DNA of 37,500 nucleotides from Neocallimastix lanati (nom. inval.) (lineage: Eukaryota; Neocallimastigomycota; Neocallimastigomycetes; Neocallimastigales; Neocallimastigaceae). The first letter of the stretch is position 1, and each line of letters begins with the position of its first letter. A program made the translations under genes and the position numbers. The DNA lies in NCBI GenBank assembly GCA_016946835.1, contig JACVTC010000128.1, positions 7,501-45,000 on the forward strand, written 5' to 3'. The notes beneath the pieces were generated by a model. That model saw only the letters and a program-made list of their open reading frames with translations, did no database searches and was not told where the DNA came from. This document shows positions 11,070-20,660 of the stretch, piece after piece.

Positions 11070-11512
11070 TGTATAAATAAATAAATAAACAAATAAATAA
11101 ATAAATAAATAAAGAATGTATTAAGTATATAAAATAAAAATAAATAGTAGAATATTAATATAAAGTACAGATTTAATAAAATAAAATAAAATAAATAGTA
11201 GAAATATGAATATAAAGTACAGATTTAATAAAATAAAATAAAATAAAATAAAATAAAATAAAATAAAAAAAAATAAAATAAAATAAATAGTAGAAATATG
11301 AATATAAAGTACAGATTTAATAAAATAAAATAAAATAAAATAAAATAAAATAAAATAAAATAAAATAAATAGTAGAAATATGAATATAAAGTACAGATTT
11401 AATAAAATAAAATAAAATAAAATAAAATAAATAGTAGAATATTAAATATAAAGTACAGATTTAATAAAATAAAATAAAATAAATATTTAATAATTTTTTA
11501 TTAAAGAATATT
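11070..11512. repeat. Left foldback arm: AAAAT satellite with five ~33-bp boxes
   Basis: TAAAT repeats, then five copies of a box ending in TATAAAGTACAGATTTAAT, separated by variable (AAAAT)n runs. The box is the reverse complement of those in 15282-18833. The innermost and outermost boxes share a shorter variant (GAATATTAA), as does the facing inner box of the right arm. Confidence 0.85.
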
Positions 11513-11514
11513 AC
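11507..11514. repeat. Target-site duplication of inner MULE, left (AATATTAC)
   Basis: AATATTAC here and at 15093-15100 flank the inner MULE. Copy B has the site once (27428-27435, TTAAAGAATATTACAGATC) with no insert. Confidence 0.93.
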
Positions 11515-11566
11515 GGGGAGTGTGCATTTCGAAAATTTTTATTACAAAAATTTGTATTTTGTTGTA
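11515..11566. repeat. Inner MULE terminal inverted repeat, left
   Basis: Begins GGGGAGTGTGCATTTCGAAA. Against the reverse complement of 15041-15092, 41 of the 42 positions from position 11 onward match; the first ten differ by a one-base slip in a GT run. Confidence 0.93.
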
Positions 11567-12289
11567 TGGCTTAAATATTTTTAATTTTAAGCCACTTAAT
11601 TTTATTAAAAATTTAATGAATAATAATTAATTAATTAAATAAATAAAATTACAATTCTCAAAAATTTTCAAACACGTAATCTTACGTGGGGCGTATATCT
11701 AATTGTATCATAATTTTGTGGCTTTTTTCTACAATTTTTAAAAAGCCATATATTCACAATATGGCGTGAATAATAAATGTGGTGATATTTTATGACGAAA
11801 ATTTATAAGCCACCAAGAATTTGGCGAAATTTAACTGGACGAAATTCAACTTTTGGCGAAATACAACACTTCAATAAATAATAATTAGGTTAGGTATTTC
11901 TATTTAACATTGAAAAATAAAATAAAAATAAATAAACATTTTATTTTTTAAGCATCAAAAAATAAAAAAAAAAAAAAAAATAAGAAATAAGAAAACTTCT
12001 TTTTTAAACATTAAAAAATAAAATAAAAATAAATAAAAATTTATTTTTTAAGCATTAAAAAATAAAAAAAATAAAATAAAACAAAAAAATAAAAAATAAA
12101 AATAAAAATAAATAAATAAAATAGTAAATAAAGAAATAATAAATAATTAATAATTAAATAATTATTTAAATAATTATATAATTAATTAAAAAAAGGTTTA
12201 TTATTTTAAATATTAAAAAAAAAAAAAAAGTTTCAAAGCATTTAAAAGTATATTTATTAAAATATTTTATTGAAAAATTTTAATTATTA
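11567..12289. other. Inner MULE 5' subterminal region, non-coding
   Basis: Contains inverted repeats: TGGCTTAAA/TTTTAAGCCA (11567-11594), CACGTAATCTTACGTG (11673-11688) and GCCATAT/ATATGGC (11745-11765). The GGCGAAAT-type words at 11816-11870 resemble the terminal core TTTCGCC in reverse. From ~11900 it is low-complexity AAATA sequence with duplicated TTTTTTAAGCAT(C/T)AAAAAATAAAA blocks. These may be transposase binding sites or remains of another terminus. No ORF. Confidence 0.55.
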
Positions 12290-12547
12290 ATGGAAGACAA
12301 TATAGAAATTGAAATAAGTGAAACAAATCGAGGAAATAAACAAATTATTATTAATAAAAAACACAAATTTAATTTTTCATTTCAAAGGAAAGATAAATCA
12401 AAAATTTATAGATGCACTGAATATAAGACTTTAAATAAATGTAAATCTTTAATTATTTTAAATGATAAAAAGGAGGTTTTAAAATATGAAAGTTTACATA
12501 ACCATCTCGAAAAAGAAATTGATGTGTCTATCAGTAGCAAAGCATAA
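12290..12547 (+). pseudogene. MULE transposase, 5' segment with FLYWCH zinc finger
   Basis: 85 codons before a frameshift. Residues ~26-75 form a FLYWCH-like finger: NFSFQRK, YRC...NKCKSLIIL, then HNH, giving the C-C-H-H ligand set used for DNA binding in many MULE transposases. The frame is lost near 12525-12540. The decayed copies at 18940 and 29344 read through this point as DVSLSIMKHKIK, so this copy is short by two bases. The ATG follows low-complexity A+T; ENIEIEISE-like sequence just after it matches the relatives, supporting this start. Confidence 0.82.
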
Positions 12548-13553
12548 AATTAAGGAAGAAATTAAGAAAAATTCAATTCCTATGGATATAAAACCTAAAC
12601 ATATATTTAATGCCGTTTCTCAAGAAATGGGACTTATATGTCCCGAATATAGTATAATTAGATCCCAAATAATAAGAAATATAAATAAACAATTTCCTCC
12701 AAACATAAAAAGTTTTGATGATATTCCCATTGAATCAAAATATTATAAAACCAAAAGAAATGAAAATTTTATGATATTTAAAAATACTGATCTAATAATC
12801 TTTCAATCCCCATTCCAAGCATATTTATTTTCGAATTATCATAAAAATATATTTGAGGACGGTACATTTTATGCAGCACCGAAATTTAGTTATCAGTTAT
12901 TTATAACAAGAACTTATGTTGGGGAATTTAATATGTTTTACACTACTTCCATTTCTATATTAAAAAATAAAAAACAATCTACATATGAAACATTATTTAA
13001 AGAAATAAAAAAAAATTCAAATAAATTTAGGAGTAATACATTAATTACTACAACTAATTTTCATTGTGATTTTGAACAAGGTATATCTAATGCCGCAAAA
13101 AAAGTTTTTCTCAATATAAATATTAAATATTATGTTTGGCATTACAAAAGATCATTAAAAAAACAAAAAAATATATCATGTTATCATGAAGTGAAGAATA
13201 ATAATGATGTATATATTTATTATAAAGCTATTTCGAACTTACCGTTTATAAACCCTAACTATATATTTGATATTTATATTATAATAAAAAGAATTTGTCA
13301 AAAAAAAAAGTATAATAATTTCCTGCAATTTTTAGAATATTTTAATAAAAATTATTTACTTAAGTATAATGTTAATAATTGGAATTATTATGAAAATATA
13401 GAGCATTTAACAAACAATGCATCAGAATCTTATAATAGCTACTTAAATAATATATTTCCAAATAAACTTTTATTTTATAAATTAATATATATATTAAAAG
13501 AAGAAGAAAACTTATCTTATAATGATTATCAAAGGAGAACTAAAGGAAATTGA
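12486..13553 (+). pseudogene. MULE transposase, main segment with DDE catalytic core
   Basis: Continues the 12290 gene in the next frame; true homology starts at AKHKIKEE (~residue 18), so the ATG at 12486 is not the native start. The MULE triad is visible: D125 in FEDGTF, D195 in HCDFEQG followed by the WHYKRSL motif (H219), and E314 in NNASESYNSYLNN. It ends at TGA (13551-13553) in RRTKGN*. The homologous decayed copies have TAG at the same codon, and protein-like similarity continues beyond it to 13720 (SATDEIKILIENYK, then after a further break LIKLWKECLIDLND). The active protein therefore extended about 55 codons more. Role: cut-and-paste transposition; likely inactive. Confidence 0.85.
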
Positions 13554-13720
13554 AAAAAAAAGCAAAAAATATTTAGTGCAACTGATGAAATTAAAATTTT
13601 AATTGAAAATTACAAAAGAAAATAAATTTATTTTATAATGGATGCGACAGAAATGAATTAATTAAATTATGGAAAGAATGTTTAATTGATTTAAACGATA
13701 TAAATATTAATTTAAAATAA
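13554..13720 (+). pseudogene. MULE transposase, C-terminal tail beyond nonsense codon
   Basis: In-frame continuation after the TGA reads KKKQKIFSATDEIKILIENY up to TAA near 13624. A shifted frame then gives ELIKLWKECLIDLNDININ up to TAA at 13718-13720. Both parts align with ISVLIERYK and LWFDCLTDLNNII of the remnant at 19688-19849, so this was coding sequence. Confidence 0.65.
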
Positions 13721-13849
13721 ATAATCTTAATTTAAAAAAATGCTAGAAAAATAAAAATTTATTTATTTTAATTTATATTTATAATCGTTTAAATAATAAT
13801 TAAATAATCTTAATTTAAAAAAATGCTAGAAAAATACAAATTTATTTAC
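13721..13849. repeat. 83-bp-period duplication in inner MULE
   Basis: ATAATCTTAATTTAAAAAAA then TGCTAGAAAAATA occurs at 13721 and again at 13804. It lies just after the transposase coding region; no function visible. Confidence 0.7.
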
Positions 13850-13943
13850 CCATTGTGTTTATTTAATAATCTTAATAGAAATTATCTTTTAGTTATTTTT
13901 ATTAAGTAATTTATAACTAAAACCGATTTATTTGATACTAGTT

Positions 13944-14150
13944 AAAATTTTATTAATATCAATATAAATATTATATAATTATAAATTTTATTAATATCAA
14001 TATCAATATTATATAATTAAAAATTTTATTAATATCAATATCAATATTATATAATTATAAATTTTATTAATATCAATATTATATAATTATAAATTTTATT
14101 AATATATCAATATCAATATTATTATAAATTTTATTTATATCAATATACTT
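13944..14150. repeat. Tandem repeat of about 37 bp in inner MULE
   Basis: Five or so copies of AAATTTTATTAATATCAATA followed by TCAATATTATATAATTAT, with small indels in the later copies. Non-coding. Confidence 0.8.
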
Positions 14151-14571
14151 TTCAAAATTAATTATGTTATTAAAAATATTAAATTCAATAAAAGATTTTT
14201 ATTATTTTATTAAAATTATAATTGTTATTATTATATTTTAATAATAATTGATTCATATTGATCAAACATTATAAATATTACTATGCAAATAATTAATTAT
14301 TTTAATAGGATCAATTACTCAACTCTTATTGTTTTAATTTTTAATTCTTATATCATTTAAATTAATATATATATATATCGTTTATGAAAATATGAATTAT
14401 AAATAATTAAAATTATTTACTTTTCATTTAAATTTTTTTATTTACTATAATAAAATATAATAATTAAAAGACAAACGTTATTATAACTAATTTTTTTTTT
14501 TTTAGAAAAATAAATGAAAAAAAATTAAAATATATAAGATTCCTATATATATAAAATAATTATTATATTAT
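14151..14571. other. Inner MULE non-coding A+T-rich stretch
   Basis: Unstructured A+T-rich DNA with short poly-T and TA runs; I see no ORF, repeat or signal that I can support. Confidence 0.4.
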
Positions 14572-14823
14572 ATTTTATTTTATTTTATTTTATTTTATTT
14601 TATTTTATTTTATTTTATTTTATTTTATTCGATCTATACTTTATATTTGATATTCTACTATTTATTTTATTTTATTTTATTTTATTTTATTCAATCTGTA
14701 CTTATATTTATGTTTCTACTATTCATTTTATTTTATTTTATTTTATTTTATTCAATCTGTACTTATATTTATGTTTCTACTATTCATTTTATTTCATTTT
14801 ATTTTATTTTATTCAATCTGTAT
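14572..14823. repeat. ATTTT satellite with box repeats inside inner MULE
   Basis: (ATTTT)n interrupted by boxes beginning CGATCTATACTT or CAATCTGTACTTATATTTATG, the same family and orientation as the right foldback arm at 15282-18833. It shows that the nested element and its host share one satellite family. Confidence 0.85.
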
Positions 14824-15040
14824 TTTCTGTTGATAATATAAACAAGGTATTAATGTATTAATAATAATTAATAATATTTAAAATAAAAAAAAATATAATA
14901 ATTATTTTATATATGTAGTAATTAAATATATATATATATATATATTTATTATTATTTAAAAATTTATTTATTCATTTATAATTTATTTATTCATTTATAT
15001 ATTTATTACATTATAATACGCCATGTTTTCCGAAATGCAC

Positions 15041-15092
15041 TACAACAAAATACAAATTTATGTAATAAAAATTTTCGAAATGACACACCCCC
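15041..15092. repeat. Inner MULE terminal inverted repeat, right
   Basis: Inverted counterpart of 11515-11566, ending TGACACACCCCC. Directly followed by the second AATATTAC. Confidence 0.93.
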
Positions 15093-15100
15093 AATATTAC
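15093..15100. repeat. Target-site duplication of inner MULE, right (AATATTAC)
   Basis: Second copy of the duplicated target. Beyond it AAATCAATGTTTTAGAAATG matches copy B from 27436 onward (AGATCAATGTTTTAGAAATG). Confidence 0.93.
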
Positions 15101-15281
15101 AAATCAATGTTTTAGAAATGAAAATTTTTTACATTTTTATTGTATTCAATTGATGATGATATAATTTAATATATAAAACAATATTATTGTTTGTTAATAA
15201 TCTTATTAAATATAAATGATTTTTATGCTTTCTAACATATATAATTAAATAAAACATTTTATTTTTAAAAATAAATTTTCT
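15101..15281. other. Central loop of foldback, copy A
   Basis: About 180 bp of unique sequence between the inverted satellite arms, nearly identical to 27436-27617 with a few substitutions (for example ATTGTATTC versus ATTGTAGTC). No ORF; A+T-rich with TTGATGATGATATAATT. Confidence 0.75.
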
Positions 15282-18200
15282 TTAATATTCTTTAATAAAA
15301 AATAATGATAAATATTTATTTTATTTTATTTTATTCAATCTGTACTTTATATTTAATATTCTACTATTTATTTTATTTTATTTTATTAAATCTGTACTTT
15401 ATATTCATATTTCTACTATTTATTTTATTTTATTTTATTTTATTCAATCTGTACTTTATATTCATATTTCTACTATTTATTTTATTTTATTTTATTTTAT
15501 TCAATCTGTACTTTATATTCATATTTCTACTATTTATTTTATTTTATTTTATTTTATTTTATTTTATTTTATTTTATTTTATTTTATTTTATTTTATTTT
15601 ATTTTATTTTATTTTATTTTATTTTATTTTATTTTATTTTATTTTATTTTATTTTATTTTATTTTATTTTATTTTATTTTATTTTATTTTATTTTATTTT
15701 ATTTTATTTTATTTTATTTTATTTTATTAAATCTGTACTTTATATTCATATTTCTAATATTTATTTTATTTTATTTTATTTTATTTTATTTTATTTTATT
15801 TTATTTTATTTTATTTTATTTTATTTTATTTTATTTTATTTTATTTTATTTTATTTATTTTATTCAATCTGTACTTTATATTCATATTTTTACTATTTAT
15901 TTTATTTTATTTTATTTTATTTTATTTTATTTTATTTTATTTTATTTTATTTTATTTTATTTTATTTTATTTTATTTTATTTATTTTATTTTATTTTATT
16001 TTATTTTATTTTATTTTATTTTATTTTATTTTATTTTATTTTATTTTATTTTATTTTATTTTATTTTATTTTATTTTATTTTATTTTATTTTATTTTATT
16101 TTATTTTATTTTATTTTATTTTATTTTATTTTATTTATTTATTTTATTTTATTTTATTTTATTTTATTTATTTTATTTTATTTTATTTTATTTTATTTTA
16201 TTTTATTAAATCTGTACTTTATATTCATATTTCTAATATTTATTTTATTTTATTTTATTTTATTTTATTTTATTTTATTTTATTTTATTTTATTTTATTT
16301 TATTTTATTTTATTTTATTTTATTTTATTTTATTTTATTTTATTTTATTTTATTTTATTTTATTTTATTTTATTTTATTTTATTTTATTTTATTAAATCT
16401 GTACTTTATATTCATATTTCTAATATTTATTTTATTTTATTTTATTTTATTTTATTTTATTTTATTTTATTTTATTTTATTCAATCTGTACTTTATATTC
16501 ATATTTTTACTATTTATTTTATTTTATTTTATTTTATTTTATTTTATTCAATCTGTACTTTATATTCATATTTTTACTATTTATTTTATTTTATTTTATT
16601 TTATTTTATTTTATTTTATTTTATTTTATTTTATTTTATTTTATTTTATTTTATTTTATTTTATTTTATTTTATTTTATTTTATTTTATTTTATTTTATT
16701 TTATTTTATTTTATTTTATTTTATTTTATTTTATTTTATTTTATTTTATTTTATTTTATTTTATTTTATTTTATTTTATTTTATTTTATTTTATTAAATC
16801 TGTACTTTATATTCATATTTCTAATATTTATTTTATTTTATTTTATTTTATTTTATTTATTTTATTCAATCTGTACTTTATATTCATATTTTTACTATTT
16901 ATTTTATTTTATTTTATTTTATTTTATTTTATTTTATTTTATTTTATTTTATTTTATTTTATTTTATTTTATTTTATTTTATTTTATTTTATTTTATTTT
17001 ATTTTATTTTATTTATTTATTTTATTTTATTTTATTTATTTATTTTATTTTATTTTATTTTATTTTATTTTATTTTATTTTATTTTATTTTATTTTATTT
17101 TATTTTATTTTATTTTATTTTATTTTATTTTATTTATTTATTTATTTTATTTTATTTTATTTTATTTTATTTTATTTTATTTATTTTATTAAATCTGTAC
17201 TTTATATTCATATTTCTAATATTTATTTTATTTTATTTTATTTTATTTTATTTTATTTTATTTTATTTTATTTTATTTTATTTTATTTTATTTTATTTTA
17301 TTTTATTTTATTTTATTTTATTTTATTTTATTTTATTTTATTTTATTTTATTTTATTTTATTTTATTTTATTTTATTAAATCTGTACTTTATATTCATAT
17401 TTCTAATATTTATTTTATTTTATTTTATTTTATTTTATTTTATTTTATTTTATTTTATTCAATCTGTACTTTATATTCATATTTTTACTATTTATTTTAT
17501 TTTATTTTATTTTATTTTATTTTATTCAATCTGTACTTTATATTCATATTTTTACTATTTATTTTATTTTATTTTATTTTATTTTATTTTATTTTATTTT
17601 ATTTTATTTTATTTTATTTTATTTTATTTTATTTTATTTTATTTTATTTTATTTTATTTTATTTTATTTTATTTTATTTTATTTTATTAAATCTGTACTT
17701 TATATTCATATTTCTAATATTTATTTTATTTTATTTTATTTTATTTTATTTTATTTTATTTTATTTTATTTTATTTTATTAAATCTGTACTTTATATTCA
17801 TATTTCTAATATTTATTTTATTTTATTTTATTTTATTTTATTTTATTTTATTTTATTTTATTTTATTAAATCTGTACTTTATATTCATATTTCTAATATT
17901 TATTTTATTTTATTTTATTTTATTTTATTTTATTTTATTTTATTTTATTTTATTAAATCTGTACTTTATATTCATATTTCTAATATTTATTTTATTTTAT
18001 TTTATTTTATTAAATCTGTACTTTATATTCATATTTCTAATATTTATTTTATTTTATTTTATTTTATTTTATTTTATTTTATTTTATTTTATTTTATTTT
18101 ATTTTATTTTATTAAATCTGTACTTTATATTCATATTTCTACTATTTATTTTATTTTATTTTATTTTATTTTATTAAATCTGTACTTTATATTCATATTT

Positions 18201-18833
18201 CTACTATTTATTTTATTTTATTCAATCTGTACTTATATTTATATTCTACTATTTATTTTATTTTATTTTATTCAATCTGTACTTATATTTATATTCTACT
18301 ATTTATTTTATTTTATTTTATTCAATCTGTACTTATATTTATATTCTACTATTTATTTTATTTTATTTTATTAAATCTGTACTTACTACTATTTATTTTA
18401 TTTTATTTTATTTTATTTTATTTTATTTTATTTTATTTTATTTTATTTTATTTTATTTTATTTTATTTTATTTTATTTTATTTTATTTTATTTTATTTTA
18501 TTTTATTTTATTTTATTTTATTTTATTTTATTTTATTCAATCTGTACTTATATTTATATTCTACTATTTTATTTTATTTTATTCAATCTGTACTTATATT
18601 TATATTCTATTATTTATTTTATTTTATTTTATTCAATCTGTACTTATATTTATATTCTATTATTTATTTTATTTTATTTTATTCAATCTGTACTTATATT
18701 TATATTCTATTATTTATTTTATTTTATTTTATTCAATCTGTACTTATATTTATATTCTATTATTTATTTTATTTTATTTTTTTTTATTTTGTATACTTGT
18801 ACTTACTATTGCGTTCTTTATTTATTTATTTAT
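15282..18833. repeat. Right foldback arm: (ATTTT)n satellite with ~30 interspersed boxes, copy A
   Basis: About 3.5 kb of ATTTT pentanucleotide repeat interrupted by roughly thirty ~35-40-bp boxes beginning (A/C)AATCTGTACTTTATATTCA. Variants include TTCTAATATTT, TTTTACTATTT, and from ~18215 a shorter ACTTATATTTATATTCTA form. It ends with the degenerate TTTTGTATACTTGTACTTAC and TTCTTTATTTATTTA, mirroring the start of the left arm. Long FILFY-type reading frames here are composition artefacts. Confidence 0.93.
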
Positions 18834-18939
18834 TTTTTTACAAATAATTGAAAAACTAATTTTTCAAAATTAGTATTTAGAATAATATTGGATAATTAAT
18901 ATAATAATTTTAATTATATAATTAAAAAATATTTATAAA

Positions 18940-19849
18940 AATATAGAAAATCTTATTATTGATATAAGTGAGTCTAACAAAGGAAAAAAATAAATTATTA
19001 TTAATAAAAAATATAAATTTAATTTTTCATATATAAGAAAAGATAATTCAAAAGTTTATGTACAGAAATAGATGTAAATCTTTTATTATTTTAAATGATA
19101 AGAAAGAAATCTTAAAATATGATAGTTCACTTAATCATCCTGAAAAAGAATACGATGTATCTCTATCTATAATGAAACATAAAATTAAAGATGGAATTGA
19201 AAAAAAGTTCAATTCCTTATGGTATAAAAATAAAACCCCTATATAATAAAATTTCTAAGGAAATGAGATTTATATGTTCAGAATATAATTCAATTAAATC
19301 TCAAATATCAAGAAATTTAAATAAAAACTACCATCCAAATATATCATCATTATAATGATGATATATTTGTTGATGGTACATTTTTTATTGCCCCTAAATT
19401 TAGTTATCAAATATTTATTACAAGAACTTACGCTAAAGAATTAGATAGTTTTTACTCTACTTCTTTTGCAATATTACAAAATAAAGAACAAGAAATATAT
19501 AAAATATTTAAAAAATTAAAAAAAAAAAAAATGCTAATACATGTAACAATAATATTATAATTGCAGAATCAATAGTTATTTAAATAATTTATTTCTAACA
19601 ATACCTTCTTATTATAAATTAATAGATAAATTAAATGAACTTGAACATTTGCCATATTATGATTATCAAAGAAAAATAAGAGGAATTTAGAAAATAAAAA
19701 AAAGAGCAATAAATAAAGCTAATGAAATCAGTGTCTTAATTGAACGCTACAAAAATATTGAAACCAAGTTAATTGATACTAAATGTGATAAAAATAATAC
19801 TATTAATTTGTGGTTTGATTGTTTAACTGATTTAAATAATATAATATAA
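18940..19849 (+). pseudogene. Decayed MULE/FLYWCH transposase of composite element, copy A
   Basis: Frames resemble the inner transposase: IIDISESNKGKK*IIINKK, a finger piece CKSFIILNDKKEILKYDSSL then NHPEKEYDVSLS (19058-19246), IRSQ-like IKSQISRNLNKNYHPN, then DGTFFIAPKFSYQIFITRTY, QRKIRGI*KIKKRAINKANE and LWFDCLTDLNNII. Damage includes an early TAA where the inner copy has Gln, a deletion in the finger that loses its first Cys region, loss of about 50 codons replaced by a perfect palindrome (19336-19369), loss of the second-Asp region, and TAG at 19688. It cannot encode transposase; it is a fossil of a related MULE. Confidence 0.85.
19336..19369. repeat. 34-bp perfect palindrome at a deletion junction
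   Basis: Both halves are exact reverse complements, centred on ATTA/TAAT at 19352/19353. A further CCATC/GATGG pair lies just outside. It sits where about 50 codons of the transposase are missing. Identical in copy B at 29740-29773. Confidence 0.9.
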
Positions 19850-20254
19850 ATATTATTTTATAATAAATAATTAAAAAATGAGGAATAACCAAACGAAATA
19901 ATCAGAATTCTGTCATTCAAAAATTTAATTTATAAAGCTTATTAAATTTATATAGTTTAAATAAATATTCAAATACGTCTCTATAATTAATAATTTTATC
20001 ATTATAATTATTATTTTTTTTGATAACATTTAAATAAAAGAATTATTATTAATAACATTTATATTTTTATATAATTTTTTTATTAATAGCATTTAAATAA
20101 AAGAATTAAAATCATAAAATCTAACCATTATATGATTTATTTAATTATTCACTTAATAATTGATTTAAAATTTGAAATAACAAAATAATACAATAAAATA
20201 ATATTATGTAGCATAAAATATCTATAGCCACAAATTTATATATATCACGTGAAG
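19850..20254. other. Composite element 3' non-coding region, copy A
   Basis: A+T-rich DNA after the transposase fossil, with two copies of CATTTAAATAAAAGAATTA about 65 bp apart (near 20026 and 20087). Followed by TATATATCACGTGAAG (a CACGTG palindrome) and the terminal repeat. No supported ORF on either strand. Confidence 0.5.
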
Positions 20255-20279
20255 AAAATTGGCGTAATGCAACTTCCCC
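20255..20279. repeat. Right terminal inverted repeat, composite copy A
   Basis: AAAATTGGCGTAATGCAACT then TCCCC; reverse complement begins GGGGAAGTTGCATTACGCC. It resembles both the left terminus at 10943 and the inner MULE terminus (GGGG..TGCATTTCG), marking one MULE terminal family. The next base, 20280, matches sHSP promoter sequence. Confidence 0.75.
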
Positions 20280-20660
20280 CATAAAAATATGAATAAAGCA
20301 TATGATATACATTAAATTATTTCTATATAGAAATTTAGAATTTAGTAGAAAAAATATATTCATATAGAATAATTTATATCTAAAAATAATATTTTATAAA
20401 GATTATAGAAATAATTTAATAAAATACTTTTAGAGGGAATATAAGATTTTTATTTTTAATAAATTTGAAAAAAGTATAAATATGAGTAATTTTCATTTAT
20501 AAATTTTTTTTCTTTATTATTTATTTTACTTACCTATATTAATTATAAAATTAAATATAATTAAAAGTATTTAACAAACTTTAAGTGATTAATAAAAAAA
20601 AAATTTTTTTATATAAAAAAAAAACGATTTTATAATATCATAAAATTTAAAAATAACAAA
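20280..20660 (+). promoter_or_regulatory. Truncated sHSP promoter of the 20661 gene
   Basis: Begins abruptly at CATAAAAATATGAATAAAGC, at the edge of composite copy A. It keeps the TTTCTATATAGAAATTTAG block, TATAAATA (20475-20482, 186 bp before the ATG) and the A-rich leader. The CCAAT inverted repeat and the TTCCATCATAAAATAATTTT block upstream of it, present in the other eight complete promoters, are missing. The leader has ACGATTTTATAATATC where others have GCAATTTTATAATATC. Confidence 0.65.

Larger units (their letters stand above)
11515..15092. mobile_element. Inner MULE-type DNA transposon, inserted in composite copy A
   Basis: A 3578-bp element with 52-bp terminal inverted repeats, an 8-bp duplication and a MULE/FLYWCH transposase gene (12290-13720). 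Left subterminal DNA has several small hairpins (11567-11594, 11673-11688, 11745-11765) and three GGCGAAAT/GGACGAAAT words (11816-11870). The right part has a ~37-bp tandem repeat and a short ATTTT satellite with boxes like those of the foldback. Transposase defects suggest it is no longer autonomous. Confidence 0.92.
10943..20279. mobile_element. Composite MULE/foldback element, copy A (with nested second MULE)
   Basis: Bounded left by a terminal repeat at 10943 and right by its inverted counterpart ending CAACTTCCCC at 20279. Contents: left satellite arm (~11070-11512), nested MULE (11515-15092), loop (15101-15281), right satellite arm (15282-18833) and a decayed MULE transposase (18940-19849). 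Flanks on both sides are sHSP spacer sequence. The right flank starts CATAAAAATATG, 138 bp further into the promoter than in copy B, so TSD and upstream promoter were lost on that side. Calling the whole a single element, rather than a foldback inserted in a MULE, is inference. Confidence 0.75.

Noticed and set aside
10943-11876. A ~930-bp MITE between GAATGTGG... and ...GGCGAAATACAACACTTC
   Set aside because: The sequences are inverted relatives, but no TTAGAAATC follows 11876 and the interval is split by the inner MULE boundary at 11515, so it is not one insertion.
12486-12550. Programmed ribosomal frameshift joining the two transposase frames
   Set aside because: No slippery heptamer or convincing downstream structure; related copies are simply two bases longer, so an ordinary indel explains it.
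14647-14841. Phe/Ile/Leu/Tyr-rich frame in the ATTTT satellite
   Set aside because: Repeats of the pentanucleotide read as FILFY in any open frame; not a gene or membrane protein.
15305-15730. 141-codon FILFY-repeat frame
   Set aside because: Satellite artefact; the frame survives only because ATTTT and the boxes lack stops in that phase.
15282-18833. Regularly interspersed repeats suggestive of a CRISPR array
   Set aside because: The intervals are simple (ATTTT)n of variable length, not unique spacers; there are no cas genes and the setting is eukaryotic. It is a composite satellite.
20145-20363. Minus-strand 72-codon frame
   Set aside because: Crosses the transposon/promoter junction, has no counterpart in copy B across the junction, and has only A+T-driven hydrophobic content.
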